Source of the DNA: Caulobacter soli
GTDB taxonomy: Bacteria; Pseudomonadota; Alphaproteobacteria; Caulobacterales; Caulobacteraceae
Direction of reading: 5' to 3'
Length of the DNA: 64,000 nt
NCBI RefSeq assembly: GCF_011045195.1
Contig: NZ_CP049199.1
Coordinates: 620,001-684,000 of the forward strand
This document shows, one piece after another, positions 43,101 through 51,352 of the stretch (position 1 is the stretch's first letter; the number at the start of each line of letters is the position of its first letter). Below the pieces are notes generated by a model. The model worked only from the letters and a program-made list of their open reading frames with translations. It was not told where the DNA came from and did no database searches. Position numbers and translations under genes: made by a program.

Positions 43101-43212
43101 CCAGGTCACCCTGCAGCAGGGCAAGTACAACACGGTCGGCCGTTCGGTGCTGTCCTCGCAGTACGACTACATTGGTCGCCGCCTGTTCGTGCGGATGACG
43201 GCCAAGTTCTAG
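40165..43212 (+). CDS. TonB-dependent receptor
   Basis: 1015 residues. Signal peptide up to AVALAQ, TonB box-like [14 protein letters not shown] (52-65), plug domain with [20 protein letters not shown] and [30 protein letters not shown], then a 22-strand barrel ending [11 protein letters not shown] with the C-terminal Phe. The lack of siderophore genes nearby and the large size point to the peptide/carbohydrate-type TonB receptors abundant in Caulobacter, but the ligand is unproven. A strong terminator follows. The divergent neighbour is a secreted peptidase. Confidence 0.96.
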   Translation: [1015 protein letters not shown]

Positions 43213-43273
43213 GTCTGGTGGGACCGCGGACGCCAAAGGCGTTTCGCGGTCCCTCGCCAAGCGCTAGGTTTCG

Positions 43274-43302
43274 AGCGGCGGAGCGATCCGCCGCTTTTTT
43301 CT
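43274..43302 (+). terminator. Intrinsic terminator after the TonB receptor
   Basis: GCGGCGGA-GCGA-TCCGCCGC followed by TTTTTTCTT. A second long hairpin without a T run lies just before it at 43220-43253 (GGGACCGCG / CGCGGTCCC). Confidence 0.92.
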
Positions 43303-43361
43303 TGCGGTCGCATCCCCTCCATTCCAGGGGCGCTGCGGCCAGGTCACAGGACAGGTTTCGC

Positions 43362-44147
43362 GTGAACGCCGTCATCCGTGGAAAGCCGGACAATCTCGAC
43401 GCCGTGGGCGCCCGCTTCGACCGGGCCACGCTGCGCCAGCCGGTGCTGCTCAACAGCGTTCCCAAGGCCGGAACCCACCTGCTGCGCAACATCCTGCGGA
43501 TGTTCGTGGTCCAGGAGCAGCAGTGGCCCGGCGAATATATCCAGCACGCCCTGCTGCGCCGCAGCCTCGCGGCGTTCTCGCCCGACAAGCCGTTCCTCAG
43601 CTGGGGGCATCTGCTGTTCTCGGACGAGGCGACGATCGTGCTGCGCAAGGTCCGCCACATCGTGCTGGTCCGCGACCCCCACGACTGGGTGCTGGCCCGC
43701 GCGCGGTTCTACGTGTCCGACGAGTTCCAGGGCTCGCTGAACCACATCAAAGGCGGGGCGGTCGCGCCCGAGGACGTCATGAACATGATGATCCTGGGGG
43801 TGAACGGCCACGTTCCGACCCTGCTGGACATCTATACCTACAACGCCGCGGCCTGGATGGGCACGCACGCGACGATCGTGCGCTACGAGGACATCGTCGA
43901 GGCCATTGGCGACCTGGGCTCGCGGCGGGCCGAGGCGTTCTTCGCCAAGCTGCTGGGCGACTGCGGGCTGGACCTGCCGGCCGACTGGCGCGAGCGGGTC
44001 GAGGCCGGCGCCGACCGCCGCGAAAGCCGCACGGCCAGCGAGAACCTCAACCTGACAGCGGAATTTCCCAAGGTCTTGCCGGACATCCAGAAGCGCCTGG
44101 TCGAGTTCCACGCGCCGGGCCTGCGGGCGTTGTTGGGGTACGCTTAG
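43362..44147 (+). CDS. Sulfotransferase family protein
   Basis: 261 residues from GTG 43362. PAPS-binding 5'-phosphosulfate loop NSVPKAGTHLLRNIL (residues 31-45) and the 3'-phosphate site RHIVLVRDPHDWVLARARFY (Arg104, Asp105). A mid-region RYEDIVEAIGDLG corresponds to the conserved RYEDL motif. Transfers sulfate from PAPS to an acceptor, probably a carbohydrate, lipid or other small molecule. Expression from its own promoter is likely because a terminator separates it from the TonB receptor gene. No PAPS synthesis genes are in the window. Confidence 0.88.
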   Translation: MNAVIRGKPDNLDAVGARFDRATLRQPVLLNSVPKAGTHLLRNILRMFVVQEQQWPGEYIQHALLRRSLAAFSPDKPFLSWGHLLFSDEATIVLRKVRHIVLVRDPHDWVLARARFYVSDEFQGSLNHIKGGAVAPEDVMNMMILGVNGHVPTLLDIYTYNAAAWMGTHATIVRYEDIVEAIGDLGSRRAEAFFAKLLGDCGLDLPADWRERVEAGADRRESRTASENLNLTAEFPKVLPDIQKRLVEFHAPGLRALLGYA

Positions 44148-44161
44148 CGTCCACCAACGGT

Positions 44162-44272
44162 GTCATCCCGGACAAGCGCGCAGCGCGCCGATCCTGGACC
44201 GACGCGTGAACTCGGCGCTTCCGGCGGTCCCGGATCTTCACCCTGGCTGCGCCAGGGTTCGTCCGGGATGAC
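44162..44272. repeat. Family C palindromic repeat, copy 2
   Basis: First 75 bases match 20049-20148 with one mismatch. The right part differs, carrying an extra CCCTGG-CTGCG-CCAGGG hairpin before the terminal TCCGGGATGAC. It separates the convergent sulfotransferase and response-regulator genes. Confidence 0.9.
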
Positions 44273-44290
44273 CATCTATTTGAGCCGCCC

Positions 44291-44659
44291 TCAGACCACC
44301 TGCGCGGCCAGGCCTTCCAGCACCTTGCGCAGGTCGGCTTCGCGGAACGGCTTCTGCAGCACGGTCGCGCCCTTGTGGCCTTCCGACAGGCCGGCCTCGC
44401 CATAGCCGCTGGCGAAGGCGAACGGCACGCCGCGTTCCTTCAGGGCGTCGGCGACCGGGAAGATCGGGCGACCGCCCAGATTGACGTCCAGCAGAGCGGC
44501 GTCGATGTCGGCGCTGCCGGCCAGGCGCAAGGCCTCTTCAAGCTCGGCGGCGGGGCCCACGACGACGCAGCCGAGGTCGCTGAGCATGTCTTCCACCAAC
44601 ATGGAGACCAGCGCCTCGTCTTCGACCACCAGAACCTTAAGGGCGGCGAGGGTCTTCAT
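44291..44659 (-). CDS. Single-domain response regulator
   Basis: 122 residues, receiver domain only. VLVVEDEALVSMLVEDML holds the acidic pocket, the phospho-acceptor is Asp58 in AALLDVNLGG, and Lys near 103 in LQKPFR is conserved. The HWE kinase ends 3 bases upstream, so the two are a pair. Such single-domain receivers often relay phosphate or modulate kinases rather than bind DNA; this type is frequent next to HWE/HisKA2 kinases. Confidence 0.93.
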   Translation of the reverse strand: MKTLAALKVLVVEDEALVSMLVEDMLSDLGCVVVGPAAELEEALRLAGSADIDAALLDVNLGGRPIFPVADALKERGVPFAFASGYGEAGLSEGHKGATVLQKPFREADLRKVLEGLAAQVV

Positions 44660-44662
44660 TGT

Positions 44663-45784
44663 TCAGGGCTCCAGAGCACGGATCGGCAACCTCATGGTGC
44701 ACACGAGGCCAAGGCTATCATAGGCTAGGTTGACCTGGGCGGACAGTTCGCCCGCCAGGCCCTTTTCGAGAAGACGTGCGCCAAATCCGCGACGCGTCGG
44801 CGGCGTGACGGACGGGCCGCCCCGCTCGGTCCAGGTCAGGCGCAGGCTCTCGTCGACGGGGTCGGCGTCAGCGGGATCGGTGGACGGCTCGACCGTCCAG
44901 ACCACGCTCACCGCGCCGCCGGGAACCGATAGGGCGCCGTATTTCAGCGCGTTGGTCGCCAGTTCGTGGATCGCCATGCCCAGGGCCACGGTGGCCTTGG
45001 GGCTCAGTTGCAGGTCGCGAGCGTAGTCGAAGCCGATACGGTCGCGGGCCGCGAAGGCCTCCAGCTCGAAATCGAAGATCTCGCGCAGGCTGGCGCCTTC
45101 CCAGTTCTGCTCGGTCAGCAGGTCGTGGGTGTGCGACAGGGCCATGATCCGGCCCTCGAAGGCGTCGCGGAAGGCTTCCGGCGTGTCGGTGGTGCGCAGG
45201 GTCTGGGTGGCGATCGACTGCACCGAGACCAGGGTGTTCTTCACCCGGTGGTTCAGCTCGTTGACCAGCAGCTTCTGGCGCTCCTCGGCCCGCTTGCGCT
45301 CGGTGACGTCCAGCGACACCCCCGCCATGCGCCGGGCCCCGCCGTGGTCGGCGGTCTGGGCGGCGCGGCCCCGGGCGTGCACCCAGCGGGTGTCGCCGGC
45401 CGGCGTGCGCACGCGGTATTCGATGTCGTATTCCGAGCCGTGGCGGATGGCGTCCTCGATGGCGGTGGTCATCCGCTGGCGGTCGCCCGGATAGACCGAG
45501 GCCACCAGATCGGCGAATCCGAAGTCGTCGTCGGGCGCGCGACCGTAATTGGCCTTGCAGATATCGGACGCCAGGTAGTCGCGGGTCTCGACGTCCAGCT
45601 CCCACGAGCCCAGCCGGCCGGAGTCCAGCGCGAACTTCAGGCGCTCCTCGGTGTCACGCAGGGCGCGCGAGCGACCGATTTCCTCGGTCAGGGCGCGTTC
45701 AGCCACGGCGAGGCGCATGGCGAGGTCATCGACCTCGTCCTCCTCGGCGCGACTCGTCGCCTTGGCCAAACTTCTCACCCCCAC
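44663..45784 (-). CDS. PAS-containing HWE-family sensor histidine kinase
   Basis: 373 residues, no transmembrane segment. N-terminal coiled coil (about 15-45), PAS domain (about 45-165) ending in the PAC part GDTRWVHARGRA...MAGVSLDVTERKRAEE, then the H box LVNELNHRVKNTLVSVQSIATQTLR with His179 and the N box MAIHELATNALKYGAL (271-285) of the HWE group. PAS homology to LOV is possible, but the Cys of LOV (NCRFLQ) is absent, so light sensing is not supported. Partner of the receiver just downstream. Soluble cytoplasmic sensor. Confidence 0.92.
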   Translation of the reverse strand: MGVRSLAKATSRAEEDEVDDLAMRLAVAERALTEEIGRSRALRDTEERLKFALDSGRLGSWELDVETRDYLASDICKANYGRAPDDDFGFADLVASVYPGDRQRMTTAIEDAIRHGSEYDIEYRVRTPAGDTRWVHARGRAAQTADHGGARRMAGVSLDVTERKRAEERQKLLVNELNHRVKNTLVSVQSIATQTLRTTDTPEAFRDAFEGRIMALSHTHDLLTEQNWEGASLREIFDFELEAFAARDRIGFDYARDLQLSPKATVALGMAIHELATNALKYGALSVPGGAVSVVWTVEPSTDPADADPVDESLRLTWTERGGPSVTPPTRRGFGARLLEKGLAGELSAQVNLAYDSLGLVCTMRLPIRALEP

Positions 45785-45950
45785 TCGCCCCTGTCGCCCG
45801 TTCTCCCGGGTGCGGTCACAAACGCCCCGCTACGGTGATGGTTCCCCCGTCGACCATCCTGCGCCCGAGAGCGGCGCGCCTCAAACCAAATCAGCGCGGA
45901 AATCGCTCGAAATCAAGCGGTTGCGTCGGGTAGGCGACGAACCGCCTTGA

Positions 45951-47237
45951 TCAGCGAACGCTCTCGTCCAGCCGCCCGCTGATCCGCAAGCCGGTGACCT
46001 GGTTGCGCTGGCGACGCAACACCTGGAAGCGGTGGTGGTGGAAGATGAAGATCTGGCCGGGTTCGGGAATGGTCTGGGCCTCGTGGATCACCAGGCCGGC
46101 GATGGTCACCGCCTCGCCCTCGGGCAGTCGCCAGTCCATGGCGCGGTTCAGGTCGCGCACGGTGACGTGGCCGTCGACATGCACTGAACCATCCGCTTGC
46201 GGACGAAGCCCCTCGACCTTGGTGTCGTGCTCGTCCTCGATCTCGCCGACGATCTCCTCAAGGATGTCCTCCAGGGTCACCAGGCCTTGCAGCGCGCCAT
46301 ATTCGTCGACCACCAGGGCGAAGTGGCTGCGGCGCTTGAGGAAGGCGTTCAGCTGGTCCTTGAGGTTGGTGGTGTCGGGAATGAACCACGGCTCGCGCTG
46401 GATCGTGGCCACGTCGATGGCGTCGATGTCGCCGTTGGCGGCGGCCAGGGCCCGCAGCAGGTCGCGGGCGTGCAGCACGCCGACGATGTTGTCGGGGTTG
46501 TCGCGATAGAGCGGGATGCGGGTGTGCTGGGCCTCCAGGGCCTCGGCCACCAGGTCGCGGATCGGCAAGTCGGCGTCGATCAGGGTGATCGACTTGCGAT
46601 GGACCATGATCTCCGAGACGTCCATGTCCGACAGGTCCAGCACCCCGCCCAGCATCCGCCGGTCGCCGCTTTCGACGCCGCCTTCGGAGTGGTGGTACTC
46701 GACCGCGCCGCGGATCTCCTCGTGGGCGGCCAGCACGTCGACCTCCATGGTCAGCTTGACGCCGAACAGCCGCAGGGTGCGCCGCACCACCCACTGGATG
46801 GCGTAGATGATGGGCCCGAACAGGCGGACCACCAGCAGGGTCGGCCCCGACAGGAAGCGGGCCACGTCGTCGGACTTCAGGATCGCCAGGGTCTTGGGCA
46901 GCACCTCGGCGAACACCAGGACCAGCACCGTCATCACCCCGGTGGCGGCCGCCACGCCCCACGGGCCGGGGATGGCGGCGGTCAGCACCTGGGTGGTCAG
47001 GGCCGAGGCCAGGATGTTGATCAGGTTGTTGCCCAGCAGCACCGCCCCGATCATCGTCTCCTGGTCGGAGAGCAGCTTGTTGACCCGCTTGGCCGGCCGG
47101 TCGCCCTCGCGCTCCAGTTGGTGCATGCGGGCCCGCGAGGCGGCGGTCAGCGACGTCTCGGCGGCCGAGAACAGCGCCGAGGTGGCCAGCAGGACGATGA
47201 TGATGGGCGCCAGGCCCAGGATGGCGGTCAGGATCAT
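45951..47237 (-). CDS. HlyC/CorC family transporter-like protein (DUF21-CBS-CorC_HlyC)
   Basis: 428 residues from ATG 47237 (MILTAILGLAPIIIVLLATSALFSAAETSLTAASRARMHQL). The DUF21 membrane domain spans about 1-180 with four hydrophobic segments, a CBS pair runs about 200-330 (MVHRKSITLIDADLPIRDLV, FALVVDEYGALQGLVTLEDILEEIVGEIEDEHD), and the CorC_HlyC domain is at the end. Related proteins take part in Mg2+/Co2+ efflux. The open frame upstream of 47237 is repeat-encoded and should not be included. Confidence 0.92.
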   Translation of the reverse strand: MILTAILGLAPIIIVLLATSALFSAAETSLTAASRARMHQLEREGDRPAKRVNKLLSDQETMIGAVLLGNNLINILASALTTQVLTAAIPGPWGVAAATGVMTVLVLVFAEVLPKTLAILKSDDVARFLSGPTLLVVRLFGPIIYAIQWVVRRTLRLFGVKLTMEVDVLAAHEEIRGAVEYHHSEGGVESGDRRMLGGVLDLSDMDVSEIMVHRKSITLIDADLPIRDLVAEALEAQHTRIPLYRDNPDNIVGVLHARDLLRALAAANGDIDAIDVATIQREPWFIPDTTNLKDQLNAFLKRRSHFALVVDEYGALQGLVTLEDILEEIVGEIEDEHDTKVEGLRPQADGSVHVDGHVTVRDLNRAMDWRLPEGEAVTIAGLVIHEAQTIPEPGQIFIFHHHRFQVLRRQRNQVTGLRISGRLDESVR

Positions 47238-47274
47238 GGCGCGGTTGTACGCCAGGGATGGCTGACCCCCAAGG

Positions 47275-47408
47275 TCCTCCCCCTGTGGGGGAGGTGTCGG
47301 CGCAGCCGACGGAGGGGGGAGTGATAGGCCGACGGCCTCATCCAGGATCGACGACCCTAAAACTCCCCCACCGATCGCTACGCGATCGCCTCCCCCACGG
47401 GGGGGGGC
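47275..47408. repeat. Family A palindromic repeat, copy 5
   Basis: Left half CCTCCCCC-TGT-GGGGGAGG with GTCGGC-GCA-GCCGAC, right half GATCG-CTAC-GCGATC. It lies between the LamG gene stop and the CorC-family start, both on the minus strand. Confidence 0.92.
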
Positions 47409-47415
47409 TATGGGC

Positions 47416-50400
47416 CTACGGAACCCCAACCTCATCATTCAGCCCCGTGATCTGCGGCTGATCTGTCACGATCCGCACTCGCAGGCCCTTGGCTCCCGAC
47501 GGCGCCTTCAGCGACACCTTGGCTGTCTTCGGCAGCAGGTCCCGAGGCGCGGCCAGGGCCGGGATGGCGGCCGTCGACAGCACCTTGCCGCCCGCGTCCA
47601 CCAGCTCCAGCCGCGCGGGCTTGGCGTCCTGGGCGCCCAGGCTGTGCACGGTGACCGTGACGGTCCCGCCCTTCACCACGACGTCGCCGCGGCCGACGCC
47701 GAGGTCGGCGCGCAGCATCGGGTCGTCGCCGGTCGCCGTGCGAGTCATCTCCAGCACCGTGGTCTGGCGCGGGGCCAGGACCACCTCGAGCGACTTGCTG
47801 CGCTCGAAGGCCAGCGAGCGGCTCTCACCGGCGCCGTCGATCTTGTCGTCGCCGTCGCCATCCACGCCCTGGACGGCGCTCCAGGTTCCGGGCGCGACGC
47901 CCCAGCCGGTCATGGTCGCCGTCACTGGCTGGTCCGACAGGTTGTAGGCCAGCACCTTGAAGTGGGTCGCGCCGGCCGGGTCGAACTGGCCGTCGGCGAC
48001 CAGGATCGCCACGTCGCGGCCGTCGACCGGACCCTTGCCGAACCGCCAGCTGACCAGGTTGCCCGGCAGCATCTGGCCGCGCTTGTTGGCGATGCCGCCC
48101 AGGCGTGAGCGCTGCAGCATGTCGCTGGGGATCTCGACCCGGTCGGACCACCAGTGGCCCTCGGTGTGCATGTACATGTGCTGCGAGGCCGACTGGATCT
48201 CGTCGGCGTAGAGGTTTTCCAGATAGCGCTTGTCGCCGGTCAGCCGCCAGGCGGTGTACTGCTCGGCCCCGCCGCCCTTGGCCGCGGCCTTCAGCACGGT
48301 GTCGCGGTTCTTGTCGCCCAGGCCCAGCATGGCCACGGCGTCGTCGTTGATGTTGCTCAGCGACTTGAGGCTGTTCTTGCCCATCCGCCACTGGATCGGC
48401 GTCAGGTACTTGGGATCGTGCGTCCAGCGCCAGGCCGTCCAGAACACCTGGAACGGACCGTCCGCGCCCGAGCCCTGCAGCACCGTGCCGCCGCGCTCGG
48501 CGTCGGTGCGCCAGTTGATCTCGTTGGGGTACGAGCCGTCCTTGGCCACGTGGGCCAGGTAGCCGTCGGCCAGGCCGATCACCAAGTCGCGGGCGGTCTT
48601 GTCGCCGTTATAGCCGCCGATCAGGATAGCCGGGTGCGTCACGCCGAACGAATAGGGCTTCTGCCACTCCCACGGCCCTTCGCGGTACGACATCGCGCCG
48701 TTGTACCAGTTGGTGTTGAAGTGGACGTGGCCGGCCGGGTTCTTGTCGATGATACGGGGCAGGGCCTTCACCGTGGTGAACAGCCGCTCCACCGCTAGCG
48801 GATCGCCATAGTCGACGTACAGCGCCTCGCTGTTGGCGTTGATGCCCTCCTCGTAGGCGTGCAGCTCGTCGGTGACGATGGTCGACAGGCCGTCGGTGAA
48901 CATGCCGTTCTTGTAGACGGCGTCGGTCAGGCGGTTGAGCGAGGTGGTGATCTTGTCGGGCTGCACGCCCATCAGGGCCACGCCCGGCCATTGCTGGGTC
49001 AGGTCGGTGTCGTCCGAGATGCCGCCGCCGAAGTCGCCGTAGTCGGATTGGCGCTGGTCGATCCACCAGTCGACGAACTGGGTCACCAGCTTTAGGTCCT
49101 GCGTCTGGCGGAACGCCCACAGGGGCGTGCCGGCCGGGGCCTTGGGCTGGTCGAAGGCGGGCCAGCCCTGGCTGCCGAAGGTGATGTCGCCCCAGTATTC
49201 GCGGGCCAGCTGGTTGTCGGGATCCACCCGCAGCAGGTCGGAGATGTCGGCGTAGAGCCGGCGGTACAGGCCCTGACGCTTGGAGGTGGTGTGCTCCTCC
49301 ACCAGGAAGGCCCAGTTGTCCTTCACCTGGTTGAAGCGGTCGGCCACGTGCTCGGCCTTGGCGGCCTCGCGGTCCTTGAACACCAGGCGGATCTTGGTCC
49401 CGTCCAGCGCCTGGGGCCCGAAGTCGGGGCTGTCGGCGGCGATCGTCAGGTACAGGCTATCCGGCGTCAGGATGCGGTCGCGCAAGTCCAGCCACAGGGT
49501 GCGCGCCTCGCCCGGCTTCACCGAGACGCTGACGTCGATCATGTTGCGGCCCGGCCAGATCGGATCCTTGACCTGGATGTTCAGCGGCACGAGGGCGGCC
49601 GGGTCCTTGGCGCCGGCCGCGACCGGCAGGGCGGGCAGGTCGATGGCGATCCCGTCCAGGCCGTCGCGAACGTTCTCCCAGCCATAGGCCCAGTTGCGGG
49701 CCAGGGCCTGGGCGGCCGGGGCGTCACCGAAGCCCGACGGGATCATCACGTGGACGATCGGCAGGCCTTTGGTGATCGGCGCGGCGCGCTTGCGGACCGG
49801 CGCGCCCTCGGGCAGGGCCACCACCGTGGCGCGCTCGCCCGCCGGGAAGCGGCCGGCGACATAGGCGTTCAGGTCGGCCAGGTTCAGATAGTCCGGCGCG
49901 GCGTCGACCCGCACCGTGTAGTTCATCTTGAAGCTGCCCTTGGGCTCTTCGCCGGCGCCGACGTCATAGGCCCAGATCTCCTGGATCGGGGTCTCCTGGG
50001 CGACGTTGGTGAAGGTCAGGGTCCCGCCCTTCAGCGGCTGGGCCAAGGCCGAGAACGTACGGCCCTGGTCCTTGGGACGCGGGCTGAGCTTGACGGGCGC
50101 GCCACCGCCGGCTGGGGTCCAGCTGAGGTCGCCATAGGCCGGGCCCTGGATCTCCAGTTGGTTGATCGGCTCGTCGGGCAGGGACAGCTTCAGGGCCTTG
50201 CCGCCCTCGACATAGACGTTCCAATCCGGCAGCTGGAAATAGTCGTTACGGCCAGGCAGGCGCGAGCGGTTGTAGACGCCGGGCCAGGTGGTTTCGGAAA
50301 TGCCGTCGGTGGCCTTCCACATCCATTCCTTGATGTCCTTGGCGTCGGTGAACTCGACCTTGCGCACCCGGGTGGTCGGGGCGGCCAGATAGGGCGGCAG

Positions 50401-51237
50401 GTCGCCGGGGCGGTTCCAGCCGTAGCGCAGGCGCCAGGCGGCGCGGGCGGCCGGATCGTCCAGGCCGGGGTTCGAGGCGGCGACGGCCGGGGCTTCGTTG
50501 CGCGCCAGGGCGGCCACGGCGGTCGCGTCCAGCGCCTGGTCGTAGACGCGGATCTCGTCCAGCTCGCCGCCGCGCAGGAAGTTGTAGCGGCTCTGTACCT
50601 GGTGCGGGGCGATCACCCGGCCGGCGATGCCGAACTGGTCCAGACCGGCGTCGTAGATCGCCTTGGTCTCCTTCCTGGCCACGGCCTTGCCGTCGACGAA
50701 CAGCTGCACGCCCTTCGTCTCGTCCCAGGTGAAGGCCAGGTGGGTCCAGGCGTCGGCGGCCGGCGGCTTGTCCAGCTTGAACGACACGCGGGTGCGGGCC
50801 AGGCCGTTGTCGGTGACGAAGGCGTCGAAGCCGTGGCCGTTCCAGTCGATGCGCAGGAACGCCATGTCCCAGCTGGTGTGATCGGCGTAACCGACGCGGA
50901 AGATCACGAACGGCGCGACCCCGACCGGATAGCCCGAGCGCCAGAAGAACGACAGCGTCCCGCGCTGGGCCTGGATATTGCCGGGCGCGTTCCACGACAG
51001 CACCCCGTCGTCCTCGGCGTGCAGGCCCTTGCCGGCCTCGCCGGCCGGAACGACCGTGACCTTGTCGGCGAAGTTCGGAATGGCGTCGCCCACCGCGTAG
51101 TCGGCGGAGAGGCCCTTGTCGCCCGAGACGTGGAACAGCAGGGCGGGCTCTTTGACCATCGGAGCCGGGGCGGCCAGGGCCGCGCCCTGGATCAGCGCCC
51201 AGAAAGCCGGAGCCAGGAACAACAGGGACTTCTTCAC
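47416..51237 (-). CDS. Very large secreted LamG-domain protein, putative polysaccharide-active
   Basis: 1273 residues from GTG 51237, with GGGAG 8 bases upstream; the TTG at 51252 is a weaker start. Signal peptide (VKKSLLFLAPAFWALIQGAALA), then a LamG/jelly-roll domain of about 200 residues (HLAFTWDETKGVQLFVDGKAVARKE ... GELDEIRVYDQAL). A middle beta-rich part follows, then a large helical domain (about 690-1060) containing DYGDFGGGISDDTDLTQQWPGVALMG and HVHFNTNWYNGAMSYREGPWEWQKPYSFGVTHP, with an Ig-like C-terminus. The helical part recalls alpha/alpha toroid hydrolases and lyases, but I cannot assign a CAZy family. Periplasmic or extracellular. Confidence 0.75.
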   Translation of the reverse strand: MKKSLLFLAPAFWALIQGAALAAPAPMVKEPALLFHVSGDKGLSADYAVGDAIPNFADKVTVVPAGEAGKGLHAEDDGVLSWNAPGNIQAQRGTLSFFWRSGYPVGVAPFVIFRVGYADHTSWDMAFLRIDWNGHGFDAFVTDNGLARTRVSFKLDKPPAADAWTHLAFTWDETKGVQLFVDGKAVARKETKAIYDAGLDQFGIAGRVIAPHQVQSRYNFLRGGELDEIRVYDQALDATAVAALARNEAPAVAASNPGLDDPAARAAWRLRYGWNRPGDLPPYLAAPTTRVRKVEFTDAKDIKEWMWKATDGISETTWPGVYNRSRLPGRNDYFQLPDWNVYVEGGKALKLSLPDEPINQLEIQGPAYGDLSWTPAGGGAPVKLSPRPKDQGRTFSALAQPLKGGTLTFTNVAQETPIQEIWAYDVGAGEEPKGSFKMNYTVRVDAAPDYLNLADLNAYVAGRFPAGERATVVALPEGAPVRKRAAPITKGLPIVHVMIPSGFGDAPAAQALARNWAYGWENVRDGLDGIAIDLPALPVAAGAKDPAALVPLNIQVKDPIWPGRNMIDVSVSVKPGEARTLWLDLRDRILTPDSLYLTIAADSPDFGPQALDGTKIRLVFKDREAAKAEHVADRFNQVKDNWAFLVEEHTTSKRQGLYRRLYADISDLLRVDPDNQLAREYWGDITFGSQGWPAFDQPKAPAGTPLWAFRQTQDLKLVTQFVDWWIDQRQSDYGDFGGGISDDTDLTQQWPGVALMGVQPDKITTSLNRLTDAVYKNGMFTDGLSTIVTDELHAYEEGINANSEALYVDYGDPLAVERLFTTVKALPRIIDKNPAGHVHFNTNWYNGAMSYREGPWEWQKPYSFGVTHPAILIGGYNGDKTARDLVIGLADGYLAHVAKDGSYPNEINWRTDAERGGTVLQGSGADGPFQVFWTAWRWTHDPKYLTPIQWRMGKNSLKSLSNINDDAVAMLGLGDKNRDTVLKAAAKGGGAEQYTAWRLTGDKRYLENLYADEIQSASQHMYMHTEGHWWSDRVEIPSDMLQRSRLGGIANKRGQMLPGNLVSWRFGKGPVDGRDVAILVADGQFDPAGATHFKVLAYNLSDQPVTATMTGWGVAPGTWSAVQGVDGDGDDKIDGAGESRSLAFERSKSLEVVLAPRQTTVLEMTRTATGDDPMLRADLGVGRGDVVVKGGTVTVTVHSLGAQDAKPARLELVDAGGKVLSTAAIPALAAPRDLLPKTAKVSLKAPSGAKGLRVRIVTDQPQITGLNDEVGVP

Positions 51238-51352
51238 GCGCGCGTCTCCCAAGGCCTAATGGCGTCCGGCTTTTGGTAACCGGTGTCATGGAGGTTTAGC
51301 GCAGGGCGGAGAGCGGGGCAATAAAGCGGGCGTTGAGGAAGGGCTTTGTCGC

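Noticed and set aside
44663..45784. LOV photoreceptor kinase
   Set aside because: The PAS domain lacks the LOV cysteine motif, so flavin adduct formation is not supported.
49291..51279. 662-codon open frame on the plus strand
   Set aside because: Shadow of the LamG gene in high-GC sequence; no ribosome binding site or protein motif.
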